From Symbiodinium kawagutii (lineage: Eukaryota; Sar; Dinophyceae; Suessiales; Symbiodiniaceae), in NCBI GenBank assembly GCA_009767595.1, contig VSDK01028333.1, positions 148,393 through 212,392 on the forward strand: a stretch of 64,000 bases of DNA. The letters are read 5' to 3'. This document shows, in pieces, positions 27,201-40,644 of the stretch. The position numbers and the translations under genes are program-made. The notes under the pieces are model-generated. The model ran no database searches, was not told the origin of the DNA, and saw only the letters and a list, made by a program, of their open reading frames with translations. The stretch's first letter is position 1. The number at the start of each line of letters is the position of its first letter.

Positions 27201-30200
27201 GACAAAAGACACCAGGGACAAAAGACGCCAAAGACAAACAAACACCAGAGACAAAAAATCACCAGAGACCAAAGACACCAGAGACAAAAAATCACCAGAG
27301 ACCAAAGATCACCCCATGCAAAAAATCACCAGATACAAAAAAACACTAGAAGAGAAAAACACCAGCATCATCACTTTCAACCATTTTCCACGCCATCACT
27401 TTATCTCAACCATTTTTTTCCTATAGGCTATCCTCTCTGGAAACTTCCGCCGCCGCCTTGCGCGATTACTATGCTACAGATGGTCCGTTTTTGAAAACGC
27501 GCTGTCGTTCGACCAACCACCCATGACACAAAAATGCCTCCTCAAGCGTTTGATCACGCTTGGTTTGCCAAATTTGCCTGTCCTTTGAAATTCTGCACAG
27601 GCTATTGAAGCGAAGGCTTCCGCCAAACCAGGTTCAGAATGGGCCACTGAATGGCTGATAATGGTTTTTGCCCGTTGGCTACTTAATCCTCATTGCTGAT
27701 AGCCGCGGTGGATCATATTTTTTCACGGTTCGCTCAAACTGGGGCAATGGCCAATAAACATGGTTAATGCCCACTATGCTTGCCAATGGTCAATCATGCT
27801 TCGTTGTGATTGGCGGCCAACGTTGGCCAAAGGCTTCTGCAAACCATGCGGCGTCGCCTCTGAGCCTCTCACTGCATGGTATTCGCCCACCGGCTTGCCA
27901 TCAACGCTGATGTTGAGACCTCGGCATCGGGAGCGCCTTGCGCAACAACTGGCTCCGTCGTCACCCCGTTGAGACACCGTAGCGCGCCCGAAACGGCGCC
28001 CAGAGCCCTCAGGCGACGCGCCACTGCCAGCTACGGCTCCTTGGGAACACAGCAGTGGAAGCAGTTCTGAAGCTGTCAATTCTGGTTGGCAGTGGCAACC
28101 GAGCAAGGCCCAAATGTAGATGGTTTTAACGTGAATTTCTTGACAGTTTTTGGCGTCGACTTTCTTGATGAAGGACAGCATGGGCGCGATCATTGAGGCT
28201 ACGTGTGACTTTGCAATCAGCATGGGCAATTCTCAGCGAAGGCCACAGCAGAGCAAGTGGCTTGCCTTCAACTTAAACAGTTCAGTCCTACTGCCTCGCA
28301 TGTGTCTCGTGCATCCTATGGACGAATGCACGCATTTGCATGGGATGTCATGTCAAAAGGGTAAGACCATGTTGTGCAATGCTATCATGAGCTGTGGCGT
28401 GACATGAGTGACCTATGGAAAGATTACAGGGCAAAAGCAATTAGATGAGACAAACATTGAGATAATGTGATGCGAGGCATCATAAAGCAATGTATGAAAT
28501 GTGATCTCGATGCATGCCAAATGGAAACGCCTGAGTTGAATATAGGCAATACCCAAAGCTGATTGATCATGCCATCACCATGTCTGGTGAGTTTAAGCCA
28601 TTCTCCTGCGGTCTGAAAGAAAACGGCAGGACCCCCAACGCTGATCAGTCCCAACCTGTCCACCTACAACCTGCACAAGAACCGTATCAGTCGGGGCTGG
28701 GGGTGGTCCCCGAATCGCAGGGTCGCTCCTTCCGTCCAGGGCTCAGAAGCAACCCTCAGTGTCGTGGCAATCGAAAGGCTAGGAACAATATTAGTAGCAT
28801 CACCAATGGCAGTAGCAATAGGGCCGGTAAAAGCTGGATGGTGACTAAACATGACTAAACTAAATTTCAGGAATAGAAAGTCTTCAGGCTTTGAAGGACC
28901 TTCTGCTGGGGATTTTGGATTCTCCAGTACATGGGCTGTATCATACACTTGTCGCTTTGATACATTGAAAAATTCAAGTGTGTCACAATTGACAAACGCC
29001 AATCAAACAGGATACAAACAAGACCATTCCTACATTTTGATTGCTTTGGAGAAGGCCACGGCACATTCCCCAGGTCACCAGCAGCATGATCATCGACCCC
29101 ACGGAATCCAGGATTCCATACACATACATTATGAGCATCTATGATGAGGAAAAACAATGCCAAGATCCCGAGATTGTCACAGATGATTCCCCAAGATGAC
29201 AGGTGTTTGATACATCATGATACTTGCAAGGTTGAAAGGATGTTGCGTATCACAATAATTTTCCCCAACAATCGCCCCCTGGGCTATGCGAGAATCACCT
29301 GTGAGTTCATGCATTCAAAGTTAGCTTCGAGTAGCTTCCAAGGCCCCTACAAAAGGGGTTGCTTTTTCTTTGATAAACCATTCATGGTTCACATTGTAGC
29401 TGGGACATAGCCACTGATTCTACCTTATTCTCCTGTTTGGATTCATCAAACTTCAACATGGTGAATGATCACCAAAGAGTCTGCACCTGTCGCCATGAAC
29501 CATCCTTCGGCGTCAATCCCAAGGGTGATTCGTGGGAAATCACCCGACGACCTGGTGGGGGCGATGCAGGTTGTGAAGATCAGGGCAATACGATTGACAA
29601 AGTGAATCATTGGGGTGCTAGTGATGCTTAGTGCATCGTCAGGGTTAGTCCTTTCGAATCATGGACTCTAGAATGGTAGCCTATTTAGCAATAATAATTA
29701 GTAGCAAGTGCAGTGGGAATGTATCATAGTCGTTGTTGCAGTGGTACTAGTTGTAGTGAGAAGGTTCCTTCATTCCTTTCCTTCTTTGCTTCTTCACTTC
29801 TTCAGTTTCTCCTTTCCCAGGTGGACATGTTGACATGGGAATCCTGAAAGCATGCCACCAGCAGTGGAACCTCGCGAGGCGAAACCCACGACGGCCATCT
29901 CAACCAACCGCAGCGTTGGGGCAGCTGTGAAAATCCCAAGCAATTGATGGTCTAATCATGGTTTGATCATGGTTGATGATGGTTGATAGTGTTTGATAGT
30001 GCCTGCCAATGATTGGTAAATGATGGTTGATGGTTATATTCCCTGAGATCTATCACAGGACCTCATTGTTCCATCATTTGCGTGTTTCTCAAAATAGGCC
30101 CCCCCAAATCATCCGTTAGCAAGCATTTCTAGTGAGAAAGCAACCATTCCCCTATTTTATCACATGGCATACAAGGTCCATCCATCCGCTTAAACTACCT

Positions 30201-32158
30201 CTCTACACTTATTGTTGACTACGGTGGAGGTAGACATGGACAAAACCTACAGGTGCATATGTGAAACCATCCTGGCCATCAACCATTCTTGGCCATCATT
30301 TTGCATCATTAACCCTTACAACCATCATTATTCATGTGACTAACCATTGAGCACTATCTGCATGATTCATCAACTCCATGTTTTAGCCATCAACCAGTAC
30401 CACTCCCCTGGCGCAGTTTTTTCGAAGCCGTGGCTTCGCACAACCTTCGAACACCCCAGCAGCGCAGCACACCAGCCATGGATTCCACCTCCCAGGGCGC
30501 GGGTTGCAGCACCAAGAGACGTCCTTCCAGCAAGATGTAGAACTCCGAGGCGACCTGACAGGAGTGCGGCACCAGCGATGGCACTGTGCTGGGGACTGTG
30601 CTAGTCATAGTGAATGGTTGAAAATAGCTGCGTCATAAGGTTAATCAATGATGGTCAATAATGGCGATATTCATGTTCATGATGGCCATTGGCTATAATA
30701 AGGGCCTTATCATGGTTTAATGATTGTTAGTGATCGTCATGCGTACAAGTAGTATCCAAGCAAGCCGGCGGCCAAAATTTCGAAGGGTACGTGCCTGTAG
30801 ATGTGCCCTGAGTCCATCTCTTCCTACGGTTTAATAGCGCGCCCTGTTGATCATGGTTCATTGATCATCAATGGTTGGTCAACGATGGTTTTGATCATGG
30901 TTAATCATGGTTAATGCTGGATTACATGGTCAGAAATGCTGACACGTGGATAGCCGTTGACAAAATCTGCGCTTAGCCATTAACGATGGATCATGGTTCA
31001 TGATGGCTAATGTTGGCGATAATCAATACTGTTTGATATTTGTTAAGAGTGGCAACTAATGGCTATGGAATGTTGTCATTGCTACCCACAGTCAATACAG
31101 ATGGGTCACAACTATCCGTCGACGGTTTCTTGTTGGTGCATTGTCAACATGGATCATTCACCCAAAGAAAATATGTTTCGAACAACTTCGTCGCCATACA
31201 AATGAAACAATGAGCATGAAGAAATGGCAACCTTTAGATGTGGCGTTGTCACTGCATGTTTCACATAAGGTGGTTTGAAAGTGGGCCAGTATATGATACT
31301 CAATATCAATGGCCAACCATTGTTTAATAAATACTGACTGACCATATATCTATGACAAATCATATGTCAATCATCAACAATGGTGACTGAAGTAATCAAA
31401 TATATGATCATGTGTTCAATCGGCAAAATAATCATTAATGTTCACTACAAACCATGTTTTTTAATCGCATAGTATCATCCAAATGGTTTCACTGAGGTCA
31501 GAATGCAAGTATTGAGTCATCACTTTCAACACTGTGGAAGCATGTACAAGTGAACAATATCAAGTCATCAATGATTGTAGTTGTAATCAAAATCAAGTGC
31601 TTGTAACTATATTACACTTAGCTCTTGAATCCTCATGTTCTAGTCATCAACATCATCAACATGCTGGAATATCAATATAAGCTGTAATCAATTTGCACTT
31701 AGCAGTATCAAGTGCTAGGTGAACAATATCATCAACATTGCAAGCCCGAAAAAATCACCTGTCACTGCCCCAGCAGTTGCAGCTGAACTGCAAGGTTGCA
31801 GTTAAAGCAGCAATTGGTGGTTTCTCAAAATAGTGGTACGCCAAAAAATGGTGGGTGTGTAACCATCAATGATTAATATGAAGGATGATTGGGGGGCACC
31901 CCTGTTTTGAAAGACCACCAATTGGTGATTTCTTTAAGGATTGGTTGGACCGCCGAGCTGCGATGCTTTGGGGCTGTCCCTGGCTACTCCACGGTCGAAA
32001 ACGCATGAGTTGTAGGACACCACCACGGTTCAGGCACCGAGGGATTGAATCCAAAACTCAGCCTTGGAGATCGATCAGCCAAGCGCAACAAACCAGCCGA
32101 CCAACCAAGCAAACAAGCTAGCGTCATCGTCATCGTCGTCATCATCATCACCATCATC

Positions 32159-32241
<83 letters not shown>

Positions 32242-33792
32242 ATCATTTCTTACAGTTGGTGATACTGCTATCAATTTGGAATCTTATGCCCATTGATTCC
32301 TGCCATGTCAGCACAACAGGTCCAGCCTCCCCCTGGTTGACGATGGTCTCTCCCACCTCGCCCGCAGCTGCGGGGGATACTGTGGGTGGTTTCTTGTTTG
32401 GGAAGACAGATTGCCAAGTGCATACATATGGAGCATATACACACGTTGCACAAATAATATATATAGATATTTATTCATCTATCTATCTATTTTTATGTCT
32501 ATTGAAAAAACATATATATATATATATATGTGCAGATGTACATATGAATGCATATATCTAAATACATATATATATGTATAACCAGACGCGTACATGTATA
32601 TCTGATGAAACTGTATTCTCAAAGTAGATTGTTGGTTCAAATAAGCACTGGTATATCAAGACAAAGAGAAAAGAAGAAAAATACGCAGCAGTTGTTATCC
32701 CCAAAGTCCCGATGGGTTCCGCTGATACAGACCTCTTGCTGCCGTTTCTGGCGATGGGAAAGCATCAAGCGCGCCCCTTGGGAAATGCAGACAGTCTGGA
32801 CCCCGGAATTTGGGATAGAATAGAACCGACATCAGTTGTAGCTGGTTTTCCAGGGTTCTCCTGTATGGTGACGACCGAGCTACCCCTGGTGCTGTCTTCT
32901 AGGGCCACCAAACCGCCACAGGGACCCAGGCCGCGCCTCGAACTTCACTTCCACCATGCTGGCAGCGATTTTGCTTCGCTCGTAGGAGGACAGAAACTCC
33001 AGGTCCGGCACATTTTCCAATCTGAGATCGGCAGAACAGGGTGGTGAACCATGGTGGTTCATGGTGGCTAGTGGTGGTGAATCATAGCGAACAACCCCAT
33101 GATGGTTAGTGCTGGCTAATGGTGGTGAATCATTGCTGACAATCGTAGGAATTTTCCAGGCGTAAACTGTGCAAATGATGAATCATCGTGTTTAGTCATC
33201 GTGAAAAATGTTCAATGGAAGATTTTGCCGAGGCTACTAGGGCCCGGATCATCCAGATGGTTCATCCTATCCTGGTTAATGGTTGACGAAGGCGCGATGC
33301 GCAGAGGGAACCAAGGGAATCATATGATGATGCTTAACGGTTGGTTGGTTGTTTTTGAAGGTTCTTGAAAAATGGTGGCTGATCACCTAATGTTACTTGT
33401 ATAATGATACTTCACCAATTTATGTTGGTTAACCTAAGTGATATATAATAACCTATATACTTAACGTTGGTTATATACTGATAAGTGGCTGGTCAGCCTT
33501 CAGTCGCTGGTCTCCTCCCCTGCAAGTTAAAGATCAGCGGCGGCTCCGGGATGAGCCGGGTGATGGGCAGCTGGGTTTCCCGGACATCTTGGCCCAGGAG
33601 TCAAACTTGCTCTGAAGGCGTGCCTGGCGAAACGGCTGGATGGATAGGTCGGTCTGGGATACAGGTCGGTAGAAACAGTGGCCATAGGGCAATAGCAACA
33701 ACAACAACAACAACAACAACACCACCACCACCACCACCACCACCAACAACAACAACAACTACTACTACTACTACAACAACAACAACAACAAC

Positions 33793-33825
<33 letters not shown>

Positions 33826-33826
33826 G

Positions 33827-33861
<35 letters not shown>

Positions 33862-36800
33862 CTCTTCTTCCCTTACTCCCACTGCCACTACCACTACCAT
33901 TGGCTTCCCTCTTTTGGCACATACCCAAATGGCTGTGGGTCAATATTAAGCATCAATAATGTGGGAAAAAAACCAACAATAATAGGGAACACAATGATCA
34001 ACAAAGGGGTACACAGGGTTTTGACCCACAATCAAATGATCATAGTTCATTGCCATGGAGGTCCGCCAGAATCTTTTGGTTTCCCTACGCAAAACGAAGC
34101 CAAGAATTGTGGTACTACCATCAATCAATGTACCCATGTACGTTCGCATGTGCATGTCTATACCTGTACATGTATAGACATTCTTCCGCATCTACACGGA
34201 CCACCACTTTCGGGTATATGTTCTTAGCAATGCCAAGATAAATACATCCTGTTGTCCAAAAATAGTAAGGACCCTCTCACCTGTCCACCATTTCATAGGA
34301 AACGGCTCACTTTGAGGGTAGATCATTTTCTGGACAAACCCCCTAACGCTGAAAGGACGGTCGGTGCAAGGCACAATCGCACGAGTCACGGACTGGTGTT
34401 TCGTAGAAGTTGCATGGAAGGAGCCAGGCCCAACACTACACCCTTACTTTGCAACAGATGGTGGGTTGATAGCCATTTTCAGGAGTTGTTCCATGATCAA
34501 CCCATATGGAGTAGGTTGATACCCCACGGATAAAGCTGTATGAGGTAGCTCCGTCATTCAAAAAGATATAACCAAAGGCTACAGCCTCATGACTCCTCTA
34601 CCCACCCCAGACTTCCGTTTCACCGACCTATCAGCCAAAGCCCAACACAAACCAACCCATTCGACCAATCCAGCCAACCTTTCAATCAAGCACAAAATTG
34701 ATGGCTTAACTTCATGCTTCTCACTATTGATTCGCGACAGCTATTGACACTTATGGCTGATTTCGATTGACGCAAGCGTTACATTCTCACTTTGGTGCAC
34801 CACCAAGCAAACAGAAATTGCCATGGCTGCTTCCCGTTGCTGGTGTGATGATTCCCTGCCCAAAAAAAGCGTTGACACAGCTGGAGAAACAGACATGGCT
34901 ATTTCCGACTTTTAAGATAATTGCTTGCGGGTGGCGTCAACGAAACCATCAACGACTGGCTTCCAAAGAAATCAACAGCAGTGCCAACAAAAATGAAGAT
35001 TGGCAGCGAGCTTTCCCCGGAAAGACTGGGAACAGGTCACACTTGGTTGGTTGAAATCCGGGTTACCCAACGGCTACACCCAAAAATCCCGGTCTTTGCC
35101 CAATGATTTGGTATGGAGAATCGACAGCCAGCAAACTAAATCGTGCTTGCAACAGTTCCAGTATTCCGTCATGTATTGATGATGTATCGACCAATATTTG
35201 ACCATCAAATAGTGGTTGATGGTTAGCAATCATGATCAAAACACTACTTAACCACTATGAATCATCATCAACCATTCCTTTGCTCAAACATTGTTACTGC
35301 TCATTATCGTAGAGATTTGACTCAACTACTTGGTGTCTCAACTAGATCCCTTGCCAAAAGTCTAACGGCTATAGTGACAAAAAATGGTAAACCAATCATA
35401 TCCCAGAAACCTAGCGTAATAGCTACAATCCACCATTATACCCTAATACTAACCATTACTAACCATTATAAACCATAGGAAAACCATGGTTTCCATGTAG
35501 GTTAGCAATTTCATCCACTACCTCAATAGGGAACCATCATCAACCATCATGGCTTGGTAGCTATAATCATCCAATACAAGTCATTTACAATGATAAACCA
35601 ACCATTCGAGTAGCGATTCCATCCACCCAGTCCTAGTTAACCATAAATAAACCTATACCCCTGGTTCCCCCATCAACCAGCTGGTTTTCCCTGTAAGTTA
35701 GCCATTTCATCCACCATTATCCCCTATTACTCACCATCACTAAACATACTAACCACTATTAACCATAGAAAAACCCATGGTTTCCCTGTAGCTTAGCTAT
35801 ATGGCTGTGGGTCAAAACCCTGTACCCCTGGTTCCCCTATCATTAACCATTGGTTTCCTTATTATTGTTGGTTATTAACCACCATTATTGGTTGGTTAAT
35901 ATTGACCCATAGCTATATCCATCATCATCCAATACGTCTGGCGGTACCCTTCCCGCGCGCCTTGGTCACCTCTTGAAGGTCAGAGGCACTCAAGGACCAC
36001 AAGCCGCAAGGCCTCGGCCGCGGAAGGTGTGACGAAGCCCCCGCGCGTGTTGTACTACTGTAGTGGGAATGATTAGTGATTAGTGGTCATTAGTGATGAT
36101 TAGTGATGATTAGTGATGATTAGTGATCATTAGTGATGATTAGTGATAATAAGTGATAATTAGTGATCATTAGTGATAATTAGTGATGATTAGCGATGAT
36201 ACTACTGGATGTGATTAAGAAAGCCTGTGGCAATCTATATCTGGTTGGTGGTTGATCCACCCCGTCATGCAAAACATGCGCAAATCAACCAACCATTTGT
36301 CAATGATTACGTTTGGGAAAGTAAAAAATGTTTGAAACCACCTGTAATGTTTAAAGGGAAACAAGGCGAACTTAGGGGATACCCCCTATGAATCAATCAG
36401 TGGTTTATTCATTCGGGGTTGACATTACTGTAATCAATTGTTACAATGAGTGGATGTGATTAGTAAAGGGTAGTGCCCCTAATTCATCCAATATCAGTCA
36501 TTTATGGTAATGAACCAATCATTCTGGGGGCTCCCTATTTTGAGAAACCACCAAAAGGCTTCATATTCGTTAGTGATGGCAATCTAACTATGAATAATAC
36601 TGATACAATGATAGTAACGATTAATTATAAATGTTCATTATCGGTTGTGATGGCCATATAGTCAACACTTAATAATGACAAATGATAATGATTATATAAT
36701 GATAATTACTGATGGAAAGTGATTGTTGATAACGATTGATGAAGTCAGTCAATAACCGTCAGTGAATGTTGACAAAGCTCAACAATGGCAAATCATGGCT

Positions 36801-38625
36801 AATAATGATTGTGGCTACCAATGCTAAATGATATTTGAACCAATATCAGCTATGATAATGGTTGAAAATGAATATATGTGAATGCATGCAAAGCATTGTT
36901 AAGTAATGATTGCCCTTGTTAGCTGACAATGAATGACTAACTACCATCTGGTTTCACCACTCCCTGTAGCTCTAAATCGCTCCCCCTTCAAAGGGATAGA
37001 ACGGGATACCCCTGGCGACCCTCATCGCTCCCTGAGAATCACCAGCTAGCTGACAATGGTTGCCAACATCAGCAATTCATGGCAGACCTTCCTCACCACC
37101 TCTACGAGGTCGTGATCACACTGCACACCGTTTGGACCAACATCTGACAACAGGAACCACGATGCACCTTCGGTGCAGGTTGACTTTTTCCAGGTTGGAT
37201 ATGCTTCACCATGATCACTACCAACTGCTGCTGAGGCTGTTGAGGAATTTCTCATCATGAACTAAGATTAATCACGTTCAATCAAGATGTTCAAGCACTG
37301 TTGAAAACATGTTCTTCATCCATGAATGATCGATCAGTGTCGAGCAGTACCAAATTTGTCATTTGTTAACAAAACATTGACCCACCAGTATCAGCTAATC
37401 ACCCATCATCAATTAGCAACCAGTATTACGCGGCATACCGTTTCTCCATGATTAAATCAGTGGTCATCATCATGACCATCAACCATTTTAAACCGTAAGC
37501 GCTAGGAACCATGATCAACTATCAACCATCATTCACTAGCCCTCAAGAACTATCGTCATAAGAATCACTATGACCATCATTACAACCATCGCCAGAACCA
37601 TCATCACAACCACCATTGGCCATCATATACCAATCATTGACCCTGAAACATAACCAAAAGATCAACCAGTAATGAGTCATCACTTGACCCATCTTTGACC
37701 ATTTCCATAACCATGATAAACCATTCGTATATATGTATATATATGTATACACACACACACACATGTCTACACAACCAACAATACAGCCCATATTAATCCA
37801 TCATCAATCATATCCATATTAATGACTAACCATCTACATAACTATCATTGCAACCAACCATAACCCATCATTAATCCTTCTTATCACCAACTAGGGGGTT
37901 CTCAAAATAGGGGACCCCTAAATCATCCATTAAGAACCATTTGTCAGTAACAAACCATCAATTTTTGGGGTACCTCAATATAAAAAGCCACCACTGTGCC
38001 GCGGTCAAAACTCGCCAGGGAGTCCATGGTCATTGATTCCAAAGGCATCGCTTTTGAGAGATCCTATCGCTTTACACAGAGGCACATACTTTTTGTCTAT
38101 TTGTGGGTATCGCTTTGCAAAATCATCGCTTCACAGGAAAAACCCCCCAATTTTGTCATGCGACTGCGGCTGCAATACTAGTTCGACTAGACCATCTTTT
38201 GACCATTGCTGCGTGCGCTTCCCAAATCTGACCTCCTAGCCGTGACAGCCCCAGAATTTTGACCATTCATCCCATGACATCACCAGCATCATGGGGATGG
38301 TGACCCCCAGCCCCCTCCGTTCGTCTATGGGTGTTTCTCAAAATAGGGGACCCCCCAAATCATCCACTATTAGTCATTGATAGTCATACACCAACCATTT
38401 TTGGGGTACCCCCATTTTAAGAAACCCCCTATGAATGGTTGGCCTCCCTCCCTTCGTTCAACCGAAGCGACTCTTTGGCTTTCACCGTGGCCGTGCGTTT
38501 GGTCCTCATCAACAAGGCCTGGGTGCTCTCGCCAGGATGGTGATCGCTGGGAGCCATGATGGATGATGACCAACCAACGGCTATTCAGTGGGGTTAATGA
38601 AGTGAGATAATAAACAACTATAGGA

Positions 38626-38661
<36 letters not shown>

Positions 38662-38830
38662 CGTGATTGTGATGATGATGATGATCATGATGATGATCAT
38701 GATGATCATGATGATCATGATGATGATGATCATGAGGATCATGAGGATGATAATGATGATCATGATGATGATGATCATGATGATGACGATCATGACGATC
38801 ATGATGATGACAATCATGATGATGACGATC

Positions 38831-38889
<59 letters not shown>

Positions 38890-38914
38890 GATGATGGTGA
38901 TGGTGATGATGATG

Positions 38915-38946
<32 letters not shown>

Positions 38947-40312
38947 GATGATGAGAGGGCGAAAGGAACCATGCACGAGGGGTACTTTATGTGTGCATCA
39001 TACCGACTCGGTGATTTTGCTTGGGGATCTGACTGACCCATGATGGAAAGATTTCCCTCCAATTCCAACGAGACGATGCATGAATAGCGTACCCGCAAAG
39101 AATACCGTACCCTCAAAGGATTGCTTGAAATGGTCGTCTTCAATGCTCCTGAATAACTGGCGATAGCCATTTGAGTAACTAATGTGGATAACCGATAAAA
39201 ATCATCTTTAAGCACACTAGGTATTGACCCTCAATGACCATGATGGTTACGGGGGTTTGCCGTGTTGCTTCAGGGGGTGAAACGCCCACAATTCAGCAGC
39301 GCAGCTCGCCAAAAGTGAGTGGTTTAGTTCACAAGCCAAAGGCATTCGAACAGCCAATATTGCTTGTCATCCGCTAAAACAAACCATGAAAAAACATATT
39401 TACTTGCCGCAATCAACCACTATCTATCACTGTTGACCATGAATCACTATTGAACAACCATAGTTTCTTGGCTAGATTCAATAAAGCATAGAAATTTGGT
39501 GAAATATTGGCTGTTCACCATTTCTAACCAGCCTCAAGCATATGAATCAGCCACCCGGGTCTCAGGGCTTGGTCCTCGCCGGGCTCCCCCACCACTTCTC
39601 CAAAGCTTGCCCCTGGGCCCAGCCTAGCACCAAGGCGTGGCGACCAGTGCGGCTGTGCAGCTGGAGTCCCCTGGAATATGGAGATTTCTGACCATTGGAA
39701 AAACTAAAACTGGCTGGTTTATCACTAAACTACAGGATCCCCTTGGGTGTACCTCTATTTTGAGAAACACCCATATGGCTACAGTAATTCATTTGTGGAT
39801 GGTTTGTTGATATAAATGGCTAATATTGGATGATTTGGGGGTCTCCTAGGTTGAGAAACACCCATATGACCATGGTTATGAACCATACAAGGGAGCTTGA
39901 AACCTCTATAAGCATGGTGAATGCTAGCAGATATTATTAGCTGAGAATGCACATCCAATGAACCATTGACGACGGCAATGATACGGTGGACAAGCAACTG
40001 ATAATCAATGAATATCAAGTCAGCAACCACTGACAATGATTAAGTAGCCAAGCAAGTGGTTCAGCAATGAATGATAGTGGTTGATAACGGGTAGTAATCA
40101 AGAAATAATGGCTAACTATACTGAGTAACAACCAACTTCTGGCTTTAAACGAATAAACAACTCATGAGACTAATAGCGGCTGGAAATCAACAAATGATGG
40201 TTGATGACAATGGGAATAATCAACAAATAGTTATTTCGTATAAATAATGATTGCCAATGACCAACTGATAGTGGTGCGTAAATAAATGCGAATGTTTGAC
40301 AATGGTTGATGA

Positions 40313-40346
<34 letters not shown>

Positions 40347-40407
40347 GGTGATGATGATCATGATGATGATGATGGTGGTGATGGTGATGATGGTGATGGT
40401 GATGGTG

Positions 40408-40439
<32 letters not shown>

Positions 40440-40555
40440 GATGGTGATGGTGATGGTGATGGTGATGATGATAATGATGATGCTGGTGATGCTGGTGATG
40501 ATGATGATGGTGATGATGATGATGGTGATGATGATGATGATGGTGATGGTGATAG

Positions 40556-40590
<35 letters not shown>

Positions 40591-40593
40591 CTG

Positions 40594-40644
<51 letters not shown>

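Larger units (their letters stand above)
28000..30523 (-). other. Intron between CNB-B exons
   Basis: Holds the unassigned minus ORF at 28.7-29.0 kb, several mid-complexity open frames on the plus strand up to 29.6 kb, and a degenerate family 1 TIR element near 30.1 kb. No exon with CNB motifs was found, and none is needed because the flanking exons join in frame. Confidence 0.5.

Noticed and set aside
26344..27349. Lys/Thr-rich plus frame and Phe/Val/Cys-rich minus frames
   Set aside because: Both derive from the 16-bp CACCAGAGACAAAAAA satellite.
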